DNA of 34,320 nucleotides from Dehalococcoidia bacterium (GCA_003141235.1 PLLL01000035.1:1-34320), one strand, 5' to 3'; shown: positions 15,921 to 24,780, numbered from the stretch's first letter. Numbers and translations: made by a program. Notes: generated by a model not told the origin, from the letters alone.

Positions 15921-16496
15921 CTACTCAATAATGATATCCAGACCTTGCAGCAGGGTCTGTACCTCGGGGTAGGAAAAGCGGGTCTTTTTCAGCGTGTTGT
16001 TCAGAGGGTCAATGGCATAGTTCCGGGCGCCCTTAAAATTAGCGCCGGAAAGATTAGTCTTAAAGAAACGGCTTTTTTCAAAATCGGTGTTTTTAAAGTC
16101 CCCCTTGCTTAAATCAGCCTCCGTGAAATCGGCGTCTTTCACCTCGCAGTCAATCATCGTGATAAGAGAGATTTTCATCAGCCTGAAGCTGGAATAATTG
16201 AGCTGGCAATCTTTGAACGCCATCTCCCGTAAAAGTTCTGTTTTTGTCCAGTCGATACCTATCACTTTACAGCGGTTAAACTCCACCTCAATAAAGCGGC
16301 AGTTCATGGGGACTACAGCGCTGAGGATACAGTCATTGAATTTACAGGTTATAAATTTACAATTCACAAATTTAGTATTGATAAAGCTGCAGGTATCAAA
16401 GATACATTCTTCAAACGTCCGGGACTTTACGCTTTCATCAGACAGGGAGAGGTTAGCAATAGTCTCCTGGATATACGTGTCTTTCGGAAAGCTCAT
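15921..16496 (-). CDS. Pentapeptide repeat protein
   Basis: A(D/N)LxX-like repeats: CSFINTKFVNCKFITCKFNDC, DADFTEADLSKGDFKNTDFEKSRFFKTNLSGANFKGA. Confidence 0.85.
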   Translation of the reverse strand: MSFPKDTYIQETIANLSLSDESVKSRTFEECIFDTCSFINTKFVNCKFITCKFNDCILSAVVPMNCRFIEVEFNRCKVIGIDWTKTELLREMAFKDCQLNYSSFRLMKISLITMIDCEVKDADFTEADLSKGDFKNTDFEKSRFFKTNLSGANFKGARNYAIDPLNNTLKKTRFSYPEVQTLLQGLDIIIE

Positions 16497-16598
16497 GTTT
16501 GATATTATATTCCTTAAAGTGAGTTATTTCCATGATTAGTAGCGCTCCCCTTGTTTTTTGTGTATGATGTAGGCATTGTATTTTAAGGAGGGTCAAAC

Positions 16599-17306
16599 GT
16601 GGCGCAAAAAGACCTGGAAGCTAAAGTAGCGGCGATAGATAAAGAGCTGACTCGCTTAAAAGACATCGAGGCGATACGCCGGCTGGAAAACGCCTACAGC
16701 TATTACCTGGTCATGTGGATGCCGGATGAAATCATGGACCTGTTTGCCTGGCGGGACGACACCACGCTCGAATGGCCGGAGGGGACGTTTTTCAAGAAGG
16801 ACGGGCTGAACCGCTTCTTCGGGAAAATCAACGCGGATAAAAACCCGGAGTTCATGCATCAGATGATGCAGATTTCCGATATCATCGATATTGCCGAGGA
16901 CGGTCTGACCGCCAAGGGGCGGTGGTGGGGCTTCGGCGCGCTGGCCATACCGGCGGGCGATGCAATTATGCAGACTTATTCCTGCGGCATTTACGAGAAC
17001 GACTTTATTAAAGAGAACGGCGTCTGGAAGTTCTGGAAGATAAAGTGGGTGCCGGTCTATTCGGCGACGCCGGCGAGGGGCTGGGTTAAGGAAGAAAAGG
17101 TCTTTAAACCGAAGGGCCCGATGGCGCCGCGCGAGCCGGGTGAGGTCATGATACCGCCCTGGTGGAAATCGGACTTACCGGCCAAGGGCATCGCGTACTC
17201 TTACCCGTCCGGCTATATTCTGCCGTTCCACTTCAAGCACCCGGTCACCGGCAAACTGACGACGGAGGAAAAGAGAAACGAAAGGGTAAAGGGCGTTAAA
17301 AAGTAG
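16599..17306 (+). CDS. SnoaL-like / NTF2-fold domain protein
   Basis: Begins with IEAIRRLENAYSYYLVMWMPDEIMDLFAWRDDTTLEWPEG, typical of SnoaL-like proteins; RBS aaggaggg. Confidence 0.7.
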   Translation: MAQKDLEAKVAAIDKELTRLKDIEAIRRLENAYSYYLVMWMPDEIMDLFAWRDDTTLEWPEGTFFKKDGLNRFFGKINADKNPEFMHQMMQISDIIDIAEDGLTAKGRWWGFGALAIPAGDAIMQTYSCGIYENDFIKENGVWKFWKIKWVPVYSATPARGWVKEEKVFKPKGPMAPREPGEVMIPPWWKSDLPAKGIAYSYPSGYILPFHFKHPVTGKLTTEEKRNERVKGVKK

Positions 17307-17373
17307 ACGAACTCGTTCATTAATTTAGCCTGTGATAGAGATTGCCACGTGGGATTTCACCCTCACCCAGGTC

Positions 17374-17394
17374 CCTCTCCCATCAAGGGAGAGG
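17374..17394. repeat. Palindromic hairpin
   Basis: CCTCTCCC-atcaa-GGGAGAGG. Confidence 0.7.
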
Positions 17395-17536
17395 TTATAA
17401 GGAAGGAACGGGGTTTTTATGGGGAGAGGAAAGGGGGCGAAGAAGTAGTTGGTAATTTGTAGTTGGTAGTTTGTAATAAACGGAGAGAGGTAATGGATTT
17501 ATTCCTCGATGAAAATGACAAGACGGCCATAAAAAG

Positions 17537-17570
17537 CCTCTCCCCCGGGAGGCAGGTACCGGGGGAGAGG
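17537..17570. repeat. Palindromic hairpin, 12-bp perfect stem
   Basis: CCTCTCCCCCGG-gaggcaggta-CCGGGGGAGAGG. Confidence 0.8.
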
Positions 17571-17595
17571 GCAACAAAGGGGGGGATAGAACTGA

Positions 17596-19353
17596 TTAAT
17601 AAGAGAAAGCGGTGCGCCTCCCGACCCATAAACCGAGTAAGAAGAATATCAGGGCGCCAACTGCGGCTCCCACGTAGATACCCCAGCTGGGTAATTTAAA
17701 CGCGCCGGGAATGTAGAATACATTGGCGCCGGTCCAACCGCTTTCATTGGAGGCAGCATCAATGGCCTCTATTCTCCAATAGTAGGGGGTATCCGTCCCT
17801 GCCACTTGCGTTTCTTCGAGTGCTGTCATTGCATAGGTGGAAACTGTGAGGCCGGTTTTGTTGAGCACCAGCGAACTTGTCCCGAAACTTTTATCAGCAG
17901 AGACTTGCAAACAGTAGGTAACCGGCAGACTGTCATCGGTAACATCCTTCCAGTCGAACGTTACCGGCGATTTGGCTTTAGCCCCAAGCTCCGGTGTCAG
18001 CGGCTGCGGTACACTGGGCGCGGTGGATTCCATGGTAAATTTGGTCGTGGCGGTATTGGTGCCGTCAGTTGCAGTGATGATATGGTCGCCTTTAACACTG
18101 GCCGGGGCTTTGAAAAAGGGCGCAATAAAGGTGCCGTTGGTTTCAGCTTTTACGCTGGCCACCACAGTAGTATCGTATTTAACCGTCACGTTAGCCCCCG
18201 GTGTAAAACCTGCCCCGGTGATGGCGATAGTCGCGCCAACGGTAAATCCGCTCTGGTTGATTCTAAGGACAGACTGGCTTGAAGGCGTGGGGGTGGGTGT
18301 AGGCGTGGGTGTGGGAGTAGGAGTAGGCGTTGGAGTTACAGCAGTAGAAGTAACGGCGAATTCCTTGCTAACTGTGACCGTGCCTACAGTAACCGAGACG
18401 GTATGCGCGCCAGCCGCGGCTGTTGCCGGGATGGTAATAACGCTGGCAATGGTGCCGCCCGTACCGGTTTGCGCGCCACTGTTTGGTGTAATCACAGCGG
18501 TATCAAATTTAAAGACAATCGGGGTACTGGCCAGGAAATTAGCTCCCGTAATCGTTACCAAAGAACCAGCCGCTCCTGAAGCGGGTGTGAAGGTGTCAAT
18601 TGTGGCGGGGACAGAGACGGTAAAAGTGGCCGTGGCGGTTGAGGTCCCGGCGGTAACGGTAATGGTGTGGGCGCCGGCGGCAGTGCCTGCCGGTATCGTG
18701 ATAGTGCTCATGAAAGTGCCATAGGTGCGTGTGGCTGAGTCTCCTGTCGGCGTGAGAGCCGTCGTTGTGTCTAACATAAAGGCCAGAGCGGTGCTGGCCG
18801 GGAAATTGCCGCCGCTGATACTAACAGTGGTGCCGGCCGGACCGGTGGCGGGGGCCAGTGCGTCAAGGGAAGCGCCGGGAGAAACGGTTAATGTGGCCAC
18901 GGCCGCAATGGCTGTAGATGGAGCTGTAGCGCTATCGTTATAGCGAGTCGTAGTATAAACATAATAAACGGTGCCCACGGTAACGGTAACAGGTGTAGTC
19001 GTCCCGAGAGTGCCATCGTTAATAGTGGCGGGCATGTTGAAATGCCCCAAAAATGAGCCGTCGTCGTTTAGAGTTAGCCCGCCGTAAATCCCGACATATC
19101 GAGTAACCGTGGTACCGATTGAACCGCCTACCGCAACCGACTGGTCGGACAGGTAGACATCAATGTAATAGTCAGTTGTCGTGATCGCGGCATAGCCGGT
19201 ACCTGAATAGGTTACGCGGTCGCCGACCTTTGCCGATGTGGGGCTAAGAACTAAAGTTACTGATGCTAAAGCCGGCGTGGCCGGGATAACCGCCAGCAAC
19301 ATTGATAGAACGATTATTACACCGAGCAATCTAAGTATCTTTTTATATTTCAT
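17596..19353 (-). CDS. Secreted multi-IPT/TIG-domain protein with TP-rich linker and C-terminal transmembrane anchor
   Basis: Signal peptide MKYKKILRLLGVIIVLSMLLAVIPATPALA; repeated (T/S)FTPASGAAGSLVTITGANF modules; (TP)n linker; Fn3-like region; C-terminal IYVGAAVGALIFFLLGLWVGRR. Confidence 0.88.
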   Translation of the reverse strand: MKYKKILRLLGVIIVLSMLLAVIPATPALASVTLVLSPTSAKVGDRVTYSGTGYAAITTTDYYIDVYLSDQSVAVGGSIGTTVTRYVGIYGGLTLNDDGSFLGHFNMPATINDGTLGTTTPVTVTVGTVYYVYTTTRYNDSATAPSTAIAAVATLTVSPGASLDALAPATGPAGTTVSISGGNFPASTALAFMLDTTTALTPTGDSATRTYGTFMSTITIPAGTAAGAHTITVTAGTSTATATFTVSVPATIDTFTPASGAAGSLVTITGANFLASTPIVFKFDTAVITPNSGAQTGTGGTIASVITIPATAAAGAHTVSVTVGTVTVSKEFAVTSTAVTPTPTPTPTPTPTPTPTPSSQSVLRINQSGFTVGATIAITGAGFTPGANVTVKYDTTVVASVKAETNGTFIAPFFKAPASVKGDHIITATDGTNTATTKFTMESTAPSVPQPLTPELGAKAKSPVTFDWKDVTDDSLPVTYCLQVSADKSFGTSSLVLNKTGLTVSTYAMTALEETQVAGTDTPYYWRIEAIDAASNESGWTGANVFYIPGAFKLPSWGIYVGAAVGALIFFLLGLWVGRRTAFSY

Positions 19354-19449
19354 ATAAACCTCCTAGTTTATATAACGTATGATTTAATAAAAGGTTATCA
19401 GCCAGAGTATTTTTACCCCGGACTTTCTTAAAAATGTAGCCGACTCCTT

Positions 19450-19656
19450 TTAAGCTATCAGTCTCCTTCTGGCGCCCCGGCTGGGGTTATATGTTCCGGC
19501 AAAGTTATCCAGAGTATCTATATTGATGAGCCAGGTGTTGTGGATTTTATGCGCCGGCAAATCACCCTGACGGCACAGCCTTTTGACCGTTTCAGGATGG
19601 ACCTTTAAACGGCGGCCAGCCTCGATGACGTTAAGATAATTTTCCCAGACGGGCAT
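19450..19656 (-). CDS. Excisionase/MerR-like HTH DNA-binding protein
   Basis: MPVWENYLNVIEAGRRLKVHPETVKRLCRQGDLPAHKIHNTWLINIDTLDNFA is a helix-turn-helix domain of excisionase type. Confidence 0.8.
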   Translation of the reverse strand: MPVWENYLNVIEAGRRLKVHPETVKRLCRQGDLPAHKIHNTWLINIDTLDNFAGTYNPSRGARRRLIA

Positions 19657-19714
19657 ATTGCTCTCTTAACATTTTGTTAATAATGCTTTATCAAAGCAAT
19701 TATTATAATTAATT

Positions 19715-19754
19715 TTAGTACCGGATATGCTCATTTGTCAAGCCCCGGTACTAA
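19715..19754. promoter_or_regulatory. Inverted repeat, candidate operator in divergent intergenic region
   Basis: TTAGTACCGG (19715-19724) and CCGGTACTAA (19745-19754), perfect 10-bp inverted repeat, 30-bp offset. Confidence 0.55.
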
Positions 19755-19771
19755 GAGACGACACAAACTTG

Positions 19772-19800
19772 TTGACGTAATAGAACATACGTGCTAATCT
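19772..19800 (+). promoter_or_regulatory. Promoter with SOS-box-like operator in the spacer
   Basis: TTGACG-17 bp-TAATCT with AATAGAACATACGTGCTAAT at 19779-19798. Confidence 0.55.
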
Positions 19801-19827
19801 TGTGCTGTTTGGTGTAAGAGGAGTGCC

Positions 19828-20151
19828 ATGAATACTTTAACGAATGAGATTAGAGTTGACGCCACGGAACCGGAACAGGAAGAAACAGAACAGCACGAAA
19901 AAGACTTGCCGCCGGAATATTGCCAATACAAGGATGAAGGGTGCGAATACGCCAAATCCTGTCTCGATTGCCCCTTTCCGCAATGCCTGTACGATGAACC
20001 CCGGGGCAGGCAGCGCTGGCTTAAGGAGCTGCGCAACAAAGAAATAAACCGCCAATTTGAGGCCGGCCGGAAGATCAGAGAACTTGCGGTAATGTTCGAT
20101 GTCAGCGATAGAACGGTACAAAGGGCGGTCAAAGGGATAAGTAGCAAGTAA
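19828..20151 (+). CDS. Cys-rich HTH DNA-binding protein (phage-type regulator)
   Basis: CQYKDEGCEYAKSCLDCPFPQC cluster plus C-terminal HTH IRELAVMFDVSDRTVQRAVK. Confidence 0.65.
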   Translation: MNTLTNEIRVDATEPEQEETEQHEKDLPPEYCQYKDEGCEYAKSCLDCPFPQCLYDEPRGRQRWLKELRNKEINRQFEAGRKIRELAVMFDVSDRTVQRAVKGISSK

Positions 20152-20188
20152 CAAGTAGCAAGTAACAAGGAAAAAGTAGCAAGGAAAT
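20139..20188 (+). repeat. Degenerate 7-mer tandem repeat
   Basis: aagtagc aagtaac aagtagc aagtaac aaggaaa aagtagc aagg; supplies the TAA of the upstream gene. Confidence 0.8.
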
Positions 20189-20315
20189 AAGAATAAGTGA
20201 CAAATATAAAGGAGCGGGGAAGCGATTGGTACTTGTAACCTGGCGGTTGTTACTTAAATAAAATGGGTTTGATACTTGACAGTTGTCACTTAATATAAAA
20301 AAGGAGAGATAAGCT

Positions 20316-20681
20316 ATGAGCGAAGTATTTATTTCCCAGCTAGCGCGTCTGGATATGGAAAGAGTAAAAGGCTATAAGGACATGCTGGACTTTTACTACG
20401 GGCGACAGTGGGAAGGCCGGGAGAGAAGGGGCGAAAGACGTCTAACTTTTAATTATGCCAAGGTCTTTATAGAGAAAATTACATCTTACCTGATGTCTGA
20501 TATCAGCTTTACCGTGGACGCTTTAGAGGACTCGGATAAAGCGAGAGATAACGCCAGGCGGGAAATAGAGGCGGAGGCGGCGCGGTCACGGATACCGGCC
20601 GGAGCGCCGCAGAGGACGCCGCCGGACATGTCGGGTCTGTCAGCACGGGAAAAGATACAGTACGGTCTGGGGGGAGGATAA
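20316..20681 (+). pseudogene. Phage portal protein N-terminal fragment, possibly fused to another structural gene tail
   Basis: YKDMLDFYYGRQWEGRERRGERRLTFNYAKVFIEKITSYLMSDISFTVD is portal-like; ORF ends at 121 aa with an unrelated-looking tail RIPAGAPQRTPPDMSGLSAREKIQYGLGGG. Confidence 0.65.
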
Positions 20682-20692
20682 ACTGGAAGTGT

Positions 20693-20775
20693 CCCCCTTT
20701 GGAAAAGGGGGATAAAAGGGGGATTTTGATTCGCGTACAACAAAATCCTTCTCACTCTCCCTTTACAAAAGGGAG
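20693..20775. repeat. Two palindromic repeats between portal fragment and MCP
   Basis: CCCCCTTT-gga-AAAGGGGG (20693-20711) and CTCCCTTT-aca-AAAGGGAG (20757-20775). Confidence 0.75.
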
Positions 20776-20831
20776 ACGATAGATAGGGTCAATATTCAAC
20801 AATAATATTAAATAACAGGAGGTAATTTATT

Positions 20832-21752
20832 ATGGCTTTAACATTAGCCGAAGCAGCCAAACTTTCAAACGATATGCTGATGCAGGGGGTGGTGGAGACC
20901 ATCGTTAAAGACTCTCCGGTGCTCCAGAGGCTTCCTTTCATCGAAATCGTGGGCAACGGTCTGACCTATAACCGGGAAAACACTTTACCCGATATTGATT
21001 TTTACGATGTCGGCGATACTTGGACGGAATCCACGCCGACTTTTTCCCAGGTGACGGCCAATCTGAAAATCATGGGCGGCGACGCCGATGTGGATAACTT
21101 CCTCAAAGCGACCCGCAGCAATATCCAGGATCTGGAGACAGCCGTTATCGAGCTGAAGGCCAAGGCGCTGAAGAACAAGTTCGAGGAGATGTTCATTTAC
21201 GGCAATACCTCGACCAATGCCAAACAGTTCGACGGGCTTAAGAAAATCATCAATACCGGGTCGTCTGGCGACCAGGTCATTGCCATGGGCGCAACCGGCG
21301 CCACGCTGACCCTGGCCAAGCTGGATGAGCTTGTCGACGCGGTTAAAGGCGGAAAACCGGACATGCTCCTGATGAGCCGCCGCTCGCGGCGTAAGATAAA
21401 CGCCCTGGTCAGGACGGCCGGCGGTATGACCGAGACCGACCAGGATAAATGGGGCAATTTCATGCAGCTCTGGGACAGCGTGCCCATCGGTGTGAATGAC
21501 TGGATTCTGGACACTCACGTCCTCAGCAGCAGTGTGGAAACGGCCACCACCGGCGGCACCTCTTCCACCATCTACGCCGTCCAGTTCGGGGAGGGGGCGC
21601 TTAGCGGCCTGACCAGCCCCGGCTATCTGCACGCTGAACCGGTAGGCCCGCTGGAGACCAAGGACGCCTCACGGACACGGGTCAAGTGGTATGTATCACT
21701 GGCTTTGTTCAGTTCGGTGAAAGCGGCGGCCCTTATCGGCGTCCAGGATTAA
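20832..21752 (+). CDS. Phage major capsid protein
   Basis: 306 aa; MALTLAEAAKLSNDMLMQGVVETIVKDSPVLQRLPF...; capsid-like organisation and genomic context; RBS aggaggt. Confidence 0.75.
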   Translation: MALTLAEAAKLSNDMLMQGVVETIVKDSPVLQRLPFIEIVGNGLTYNRENTLPDIDFYDVGDTWTESTPTFSQVTANLKIMGGDADVDNFLKATRSNIQDLETAVIELKAKALKNKFEEMFIYGNTSTNAKQFDGLKKIINTGSSGDQVIAMGATGATLTLAKLDELVDAVKGGKPDMLLMSRRSRRKINALVRTAGGMTETDQDKWGNFMQLWDSVPIGVNDWILDTHVLSSSVETATTGGTSSTIYAVQFGEGALSGLTSPGYLHAEPVGPLETKDASRTRVKWYVSLALFSSVKAAALIGVQD

Positions 21753-21773
21753 TACTTGACATAAATATTGATT

Positions 21774-21809
21774 CAGGGGGTCCCGATATTTTCGGGACTC
21801 CCCCTGAGG
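21774..21809. other. Strong RNA hairpin between MCP and next gene
   Basis: TCAGGGGGTCCCGA-tattt-TCGGGACTCCCCCTGA; 8+6 bp stem with a 2-nt bulge, not followed by a U-tract. Confidence 0.75.
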
Positions 21810-21817
21810 AGGGAAAA

Positions 21818-22324
21818 ATGGAGAAACGGGAATTAGCTAACTGGTTATGCCGGTTCCGGCTCAGCAAGTACCAGGAAGATATCGAGCCGTACCGGGATAA
21901 AGAAACGGAATTTCACCGGCTTTTTAAGCCTTACGAGGTTATCAAAGGAGAAGGGAACTGCCTGCTTAACACCGGCATTGACGAGATGTGGGATTTGATT
22001 GTCGGGGATTCAACCAACCACTTTAATAATACTACCGCCCAGATCGGCGTCGGCGATTCCAATACAGCGGCTTCGGCTTCGCAGACAGACCTGCAGGCCG
22101 CGACTAACAAGACCTACAAGGGTATGGAGTCGGGCTATCCCACGTCGACCGCGCAAAAGGCAAACTTTAAATCCAGCTTCGGCGCCAGTGACGCCAACTA
22201 TACCTGGAACGAGTGGGTGGTCAAACAATCCACCAGCGCCAAATGCCTGAACCGGAAGGTTGAGTCTCTGGGGACCAAGTCCGGCGGCACATGGACGCTT
22301 GAGGTAAATATAACCTTATCGTAA
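21818..22324 (+). CDS. Phage structural protein (unknown function)
   Basis: ATG 21818 after gaggaggg RBS; MEKRELANWLCRFRLSKYQEDIEPYRDKETEF..., co-directional with MCP. Confidence 0.6.
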   Translation: MEKRELANWLCRFRLSKYQEDIEPYRDKETEFHRLFKPYEVIKGEGNCLLNTGIDEMWDLIVGDSTNHFNNTTAQIGVGDSNTAASASQTDLQAATNKTYKGMESGYPTSTAQKANFKSSFGASDANYTWNEWVVKQSTSAKCLNRKVESLGTKSGGTWTLEVNITLS

Positions 22325-22339
22325 AGATAGGAGACTAAG

Positions 22340-24184
22340 GTGGCAGACGTAAAGATATTAGAGCCTGTTCTTAAAAAGGCGCTGGCAAAGCAGGGAATAG
22401 CTGCGGGCAGCGTGGCGCTCTGGCACGATTATGCCCCGCGTTCCCGCGGTAAAAGCTTTTCGCCTTATGCCGGGCACTATCTTGATAATGTGTCAGGGAA
22501 GAAATTCGCTGTAATATCCGGACTGCCAGGGTGTGATGCCTACGGGCAGACGCATGAGCTCGCCTGGTCGGATAAAAACGATACTGTGGAAAATGGGAAC
22601 AATATCTTCCACGCCGCTATCAGTAAGGGCACGGTGCATCTGTTGGCCCTTTCCGACCAGCCGACAGGGGCAAGAAATAGCGATGAAGTAGCCTTTCATC
22701 CGCAGCTATTTATTGATGAAGCGGAGATTCTACCCCTGTCGGACCTGCCCAGGTTGTTAGAAGCAGACCCCGCCAATGAAAACTACCACAATAATGTGCT
22801 GGAATGGAACTATGGAGTATGCCTGCGTAGAATCCGAGTCATTGAGGGTAATTTTCTCGGTTCATGGGTGTTCGTTGCTTCACCGAAGGGCGATGTCCTA
22901 ATCAAGTATAATCAGTCGGGCAAAATTAAGTTACGACTCCAGTACGCTAAAGACGACGATACCGAATTTATTCCAAAATCTTTCTTTGATACAGCCAGAA
23001 GTTATCCTGTCACCATCTCCGATAGCCTCACATTCTATCCCGACGCCAATCCTGAAACCTCAAGTGTGGATGGATTTATAACCCGTGGGGCAACTCAAGA
23101 ATTATGGAGTGCAATAATAGCAGGGGCAGGTACAAATGCGTACCCAAGTAATCCTTCTGGTGGTCCAGGGGCATCTATCGGAGGAGGAACAACTGCTAAC
23201 TATTGGGTATACAATTCAAGGACTATCTTACTCTTTGATACCTCCGCTATACCTGATAACGCTGAAATAACCGCCGCTGTTCTTTCAATGTATGGCTCCA
23301 GCAAAGCATCGGTAGGAGGAGCTATTCCTAATACGAATGTCTACGCATCCACACCTGCTTCAAACACCGATTTAGTGACTACTGACTATTCACAAGTAGG
23401 TTCAACTCCTTTCTGTGATACAGCTATTACCTATGCGAATTGGAATGTGGCTACTCCCTTCTGGAATGATTTCGCCCTCAATGCTGCTGGTATTGCAGCT
23501 ATATCTTTAACCGGTGTATCTAAGTTTAGTCTCAGAAATGCAAACTACGATGTTGCCGCAAGTCAACCTCCTTGGACTTCTGGCGGAGTCTCCTATTTGG
23601 ATGGTTATCTTTCTGAGCAGGGTACAGGATACCAGCCTAAACTGGTGGTGACTTATACCACGGGTGTTACCGAAAAAACATCTGCCGATTTGTGTTCCGG
23701 GATAGACGTTAAAGATGATTATCCTGCAGTTGCGTTAGAAAATTCGGAGACAGGCTCCGGGGTGGATGCTAAAAGTGATTATCCGGCGGCGCTGCTGGCC
23801 GGCCCGGAAACGGGAACAGGAACCGATGCCGGGAGTGGCTATTTCCCGGCAATATTGGCCTCACCCGAGAGCGGTTTGGGAACAGATGTCTCTTCATGGC
23901 TGGCAGTTCTGTTACAGGCGATAGAGACGGCATCGGGTTCTGAACTGGCCGCGGTGGGTAGGGATTCGACGGCGCTGCTGGCGTCGGATTACGGCGGGGG
24001 TTCCGAACTCGGCACATTGCTGAAAACAGTCTTGATTGGTGACGCGGGCGGTGGTGCCGATGCTCTGAAGTCCCTGATAAAAATGGCGGGTTCAAATTCG
24101 GATATACGGTTGTATGAAGGTCTGGGCCAGGAAAAAATACCATCCAGGCAAACAGGAATGCCAAATAAGGAGGTGAATATATGA
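22340..24184 (+). CDS. Phage virion protein with DNRLRE-like domain and C-terminal degenerate ~20-aa repeats
   Basis: 614 aa; jelly-roll-like SRTILLFDTSAIPDNAEITAAVLSMYG...QPKLVVTYTT; C-terminal ETGSGVDAKSDYPAALLAGPETGTGTDAGSGYFPAILASPESG repeats. Confidence 0.6.
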   Translation: MADVKILEPVLKKALAKQGIAAGSVALWHDYAPRSRGKSFSPYAGHYLDNVSGKKFAVISGLPGCDAYGQTHELAWSDKNDTVENGNNIFHAAISKGTVHLLALSDQPTGARNSDEVAFHPQLFIDEAEILPLSDLPRLLEADPANENYHNNVLEWNYGVCLRRIRVIEGNFLGSWVFVASPKGDVLIKYNQSGKIKLRLQYAKDDDTEFIPKSFFDTARSYPVTISDSLTFYPDANPETSSVDGFITRGATQELWSAIIAGAGTNAYPSNPSGGPGASIGGGTTANYWVYNSRTILLFDTSAIPDNAEITAAVLSMYGSSKASVGGAIPNTNVYASTPASNTDLVTTDYSQVGSTPFCDTAITYANWNVATPFWNDFALNAAGIAAISLTGVSKFSLRNANYDVAASQPPWTSGGVSYLDGYLSEQGTGYQPKLVVTYTTGVTEKTSADLCSGIDVKDDYPAVALENSETGSGVDAKSDYPAALLAGPETGTGTDAGSGYFPAILASPESGLGTDVSSWLAVLLQAIETASGSELAAVGRDSTALLASDYGGGSELGTLLKTVLIGDAGGGADALKSLIKMAGSNSDIRLYEGLGQEKIPSRQTGMPNKEVNI

Positions 24185-24780
24185 ATTTAACGGAAATGAT
24201 TGCTTTAGTCAGGAAGGATTTGCACGATGAGGACAGCGGCAGCTACCGGTGGACAGATGCCGAGCTTACCCGGCATATCAGCCGCGCGGTGAGGGAATTG
24301 TCAGAAAAAATTCCGTTACTGGCCAGGGCTACCCTGCCCACGACGGCAGATTCACGGGAGTTAGATATATCCGGCCTCACTAACCGCATCATGGTCGAAG
24401 CGGTAGAGTATCCGGTAGATGCGTCGCCACCCCGTTATCAGCGGTTCTCTATCTGGGGAGATACCCTGACCATCATCAGCGGCCACGAGCCGGACGGCTC
24501 TAACTGTAATGTTTATTACGGTACTTTGCACACACTGGATGCCAATGGTTCGACAGTCCCGGTCAAGTATGAGGATCTGGTGGCCACCGGCGCCTGCGGC
24601 TATGCGGCCATCGAGGAGGCGGCCTACGCTATTAACCGGGTCAATGCCGGCGGCACGATGACCGCCGCCGAGTTCCGTCTCTGGGGAGGCGAGCGGCTGG
24701 GCATCTTCCAGGAGAGGCTTAAGAGGCTGGGCAGAAAGCAGCGGGTTAGAGCTCAGCAGCTTTTTAAGTCTCAAGACTGA
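24181..24780 (+). CDS. Phage head-completion/adaptor-like protein
   Basis: MNLTEMIALVRKDLHDEDSGSYRWTDAELTRHISRAVRELSEKIPL resembles phage adaptor proteins; ATGA overlap with upstream gene. Confidence 0.55.
   Translation: MNLTEMIALVRKDLHDEDSGSYRWTDAELTRHISRAVRELSEKIPLLARATLPTTADSRELDISGLTNRIMVEAVEYPVDASPPRYQRFSIWGDTLTIISGHEPDGSNCNVYYGTLHTLDANGSTVPVKYEDLVATGACGYAAIEEAAYAINRVNAGGTMTAAEFRLWGGERLGIFQERLKRLGRKQRVRAQQLFKSQD

Noticed and set aside
18285-18345. Minisatellite as a regulatory or mobile repeat
   Set aside because: Explained as coding sequence for the (TP)n linker of the TIG protein.
17972-18724. 250-aa plus-strand ORF with GVGVGVGV repeats
   Set aside because: Antisense of the TIG-domain protein; the GV repeat is the reverse of the TP-linker codons.
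20985-21632. 215-aa antisense ORF within the MCP gene
   Set aside because: Antisense to MCP in a GC-rich frame; no domain or RBS support.
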